Notes under the pieces: model-generated
The model's database searches: none
Seen by the model: the letters and a program-made list of their open reading frames with translations, nothing else
What the model was told of the DNA's origin: nothing
Position numbers and translations under genes: made by a program
Origin: Bacteroidales bacterium UBA5197
Lineage (GTDB): Bacteria > Bacteroidota > Bacteroidia > Bacteroidales > Lentimicrobiaceae
Assembly (NCBI GenBank): GCA_002412885.1
Contig: DHVX01000028.1
Location: 1 to 6,860 of the forward strand
DNA length: 6,860 nt
Direction of reading: 5' to 3'
In this document: in pieces, positions 5,338 to 6,860 of the stretch
Numbering within the stretch: the stretch's first letter is position 1
Layout: each line of letters opens with the position of its first letter

Positions 5338-6006
5338 TTATTTTTTTAAGTTAACACCTTGAATCAGTGCGCGTTTACGTACATGAATCTGAAGAAGCCA
5401 AAAGCCAATCAATATCCAGCCGATTGCTGCCGGATAGAAAACCATACGCATGGTAAGATCAAGACCTTCCATGGTTGAAGAATTTCCGCCTTTACCGGGA
5501 TGAAGACTGCTATCGGCCAATCGGGGCAATACACCGAGGAAGATTACCAGCAGCATAAAGGCAAAAATGTTATAAACGGCTGAAATTCTGGCCCGCATCG
5601 CTGTTTCATCAATCGAACCTCTGAGAATTGCATAAGCCAGATAAGCCATCATACTCACAGCAGCTCCATTCAATTGAGGATCATTGGTCCAGAAATCGCC
5701 CCAGGTAAATTTTGCCCAGACCATACCTGTCAGTAAACCCAACGTACCGAAAAAAATGCCGGTATAAACTGCACCTGATGCAATAAGGTCATCTTTAATC
5801 TTAAATCCCGAAAGATATCTTATGCTGTAAACCAGCGATGTTCCAAGCATAACGAACATCGCAAACCACATGCTCACATGATAAAACAGATTTCTTATGG
5901 TTTGATGTATTACCGGTAATGCCGGCACATCTATCAACAATCCGGCAATGATAGAATATAGGACAAGCAAAAGTCCCAGCATTTTCCACCACATTCCTTT
6001 TATCAT
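5338..6006 (-). CDS. ccmC: Cytochrome c maturation protein CcmC (haem exporter/handling subunit)
   Basis: A 222-residue integral membrane protein with six hydrophobic spans, of the haem-handling (CcmC/CcmF/CcsA) superfamily. It presents haem to CcmE at the periplasmic face. The tryptophan-rich signature is TWGDFWTNDPQLNGA (residues 101-115), a Bacteroidota-style variant of the classical WGxWWxWDxRLT. The two probable haem-ligand histidines are H43 (NLFYHVSMW) and H169 (SSLHPGKGG), matching the external His positions of E. coli CcmC. The C-terminus is basic and cytoplasmic. The ATG at 6006 is 21 bp after the ccmB stop, and ccmD begins 4 bp after this gene, so ccmBCD is one transcription unit. 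A CcsA/ResC-type haem protein is less likely given the ccmB neighbour and the short length. Confidence 0.93.
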   Translation of the reverse strand: MIKGMWWKMLGLLLVLYSIIAGLLIDVPALPVIHQTIRNLFYHVSMWFAMFVMLGTSLVYSIRYLSGFKIKDDLIASGAVYTGIFFGTLGLLTGMVWAKFTWGDFWTNDPQLNGAAVSMMAYLAYAILRGSIDETAMRARISAVYNIFAFMLLVIFLGVLPRLADSSLHPGKGGNSSTMEGLDLTMRMVFYPAAIGWILIGFWLLQIHVRKRALIQGVNLKK

Positions 6007-6027
6007 AATTCTCAGATTTAAAGTTGG

Positions 6028-6684
6028 TTAATCCCTCCAAAGATAAGGGAACAAAATCACAGCCAAAACAACAATAACTACATCGATCAATACCACTGAC
6101 AATAGCATACTGATGATACGGGCACTTTCAACCTGCCCGGTAAGCGCAAGTTGTGAAGCATTAACCAGAATCAGCAGTAAAGGCAAAACCACAGGAAATC
6201 CTAGAATTGCCATCAAAGCAGCATTATTTCCTGATCGGGATGCGATTGCAGAAACCATGGTTAAAGCAGATGCAATGCCCACACTCCCAAGTGCAAATGC
6301 AGGCAGAAATAATTTAAGGTCGAAGTCTGGAAATCCCATAAAAACACTGTAAAGCCCAAGGCTCAATACTCCCAGAATCAGCATTAACAAAGAGTTATAG
6401 ATGATTTTTGAAACCACAACCGAAACCGGAGATGTCAGCATAAAGTAATAAAGTCTGCGGGAGGAGCTTTCCTGAACAAAACTTTTAGAAACAGCATTAA
6501 ATGCAGCGAAAAGCAAAATAATCCAGAAAAGAGCAACCCATGTAGTGTCGTCGATTACCCTTCCGAAGCACAACTGTACAACAAAAATTGTTGAAAAAAC
6601 GTACAGCAATATGCCGTTAATGGCATATCGCTGCCTGAGCTCAAGCAGAAAATCTTTTCGGATCAGTTCAGTTATTTCTTTCAA
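6028..6684 (-). CDS. ccmB: Haem exporter permease subunit CcmB
   Basis: A 218-residue ABC-2-like membrane protein that, with the ATPase CcmA and with CcmC/CcmD, forms the complex that releases haem-loaded CcmE during cytochrome c maturation. An amphipathic start (KEITELIRKDFLLELRQRY) leads into about six membrane spans near residues 22-40, 49-68, 92-115, 124-146, 156-177 and 190-213. The segment KSFVQESSSRRLYYFMLTSP (67-86) is a typical CcmB cytoplasmic loop, and FPYLWRD closes the chain. The start is TTG at 6684: a stop codon (6696-6694) lies four codons upstream, and the next in-frame Met is near residue 82. The gene starts 20 bp after the purA stop, so it may be read through from purA. ccmA is not adjacent. 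Confidence 0.92.
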   Translation of the reverse strand: MKEITELIRKDFLLELRQRYAINGILLYVFSTIFVVQLCFGRVIDDTTWVALFWIILLFAAFNAVSKSFVQESSSRRLYYFMLTSPVSVVVSKIIYNSLLMLILGVLSLGLYSVFMGFPDFDLKLFLPAFALGSVGIASALTMVSAIASRSGNNAALMAILGFPVVLPLLLILVNASQLALTGQVESARIISMLLSVVLIDVVIVVLAVILFPYLWRD

Positions 6685-6704
6685 TCTTTGTTTTTATTGA
6701 AGAA

Positions 6705-6860
6705 TTAAAGAGATTTTCTGATGATGGTCTGATCTCTGTTTGGGCCAAGCGACACAACGGAGACAGGAGTTTCGAGTGCAGTTTCAATATAAGCAATATA
6801 GTCTCTGAATTGTTCGGGCAATTCATCCCATTTCCTGAAATTGCTGATCCCGGTTTTCCA
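6705..6860 (-). CDS. purA: Adenylosuccinate synthetase, C-terminal end (partial)
   Basis: The minus strand is open from the window edge to a TAA at 6707-6705, giving the last 51 residues of a protein. The visible tail reads KWDELPEQFRDYIAYIETAL and then TPVSVVSLGPNRDQTIIR. This matches the conserved C-terminus of PurA (LPxxxRxYIxxIE, then VSxGPxRxxTI). PurA condenses IMP with aspartate using GTP to make adenylosuccinate, the first committed step to AMP. The catalytic GTPase-like region lies outside the window, so only the family signature of the tail supports the name. It sits 20 bp upstream of ccmB on the same strand, with no terminator between them. Confidence 0.87.
   Translation of the reverse strand, partial: WKTGISNFRKWDELPEQFRDYIAYIETALETPVSVVSLGPNRDQTIIRKSL

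Noticed and set aside
5166..5354. Open frame of 62 codons (+) between ccmE and ccmC
   Set aside because: It is antisense to ccmD, which has the better protein pattern and fits the gene cluster. It starts inside the terminator hairpin.
6038..6045. TATCTTTG motif (-) near the 3' end of ccmB
   Set aside because: It encodes part of the conserved FPYLWRD tail, so the match is explained by coding. An internal promoter for ccmC is not needed.
5801..6352. Frames at 5801-6040 (-) and 6113-6352 (+)
   Set aside because: They overlap ccmC and ccmB in other frames and have no supporting pattern.

Overview
The window looks like chromosomal DNA from a member of the Bacteroidota, probably Bacteroidales-like. 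The support is indirect. Several genes are preceded by the Bacteroidota -7 promoter motif TAnnTTTG and an A-rich leader without a clear Shine-Dalgarno sequence. The cytochrome c maturation proteins have the wording usual in this phylum: CcmB ends FPYLWRD, CcmC carries WGDFWTNDPQLN, and CcmE carries CPSKY. The intergenic DNA holds GC-rich hairpin repeats of a kind common in environmental Bacteroidota.

Layout, left to right. Positions 1-630 (+) are the C-terminal half of a MATE-family multidrug/Na+ antiporter. A 249-bp gap follows, with a long-range 15-bp REP-like inverted repeat and a symmetric bidirectional terminator. Positions 880-2103 (-) are a complete ornithine aminotransferase (rocD) with all known active-site residues. 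A 270-bp divergent promoter region separates it from a complete plant-patatin-like phospholipase (2374-3429, +). About 600 bp of GC-rich, hairpin-dense repeat DNA follows, built from two copies of a module with a 276-bp period plus degenerate fragments. I read it as non-coding. Next is a small orphan lipoprotein with a beta-sandwich-like C-terminus (4131-4679, +).

The right third is a minus-strand cluster for cytochrome c maturation: purA (3' end only), ccmB, ccmC, ccmD and ccmE. ccmD encodes a 50-residue single-membrane-span protein at 5181-5333. CcmB and CcmC are the membrane parts of the haem-handling complex, CcmD is its small partner, and CcmE is the periplasmic haem chaperone. CcmE carries Cys-x-x-x-Tyr in place of the classical His-x-x-x-Tyr, so this is a variant System I. 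The ATPase CcmA and the ligase CcmF are not in the window. A hairpin plus T-run and a -7-like motif between ccmD and ccmE suggest that ccmE may be partly uncoupled from ccmBCD.

I do not see a clear new multi-gene system. The most unusual items are the composite hairpin-repeat array beside the patatin gene, the variant CcmE, the small ccmD gene, and the stand-alone patatin lipase with a nested palindromic region upstream.
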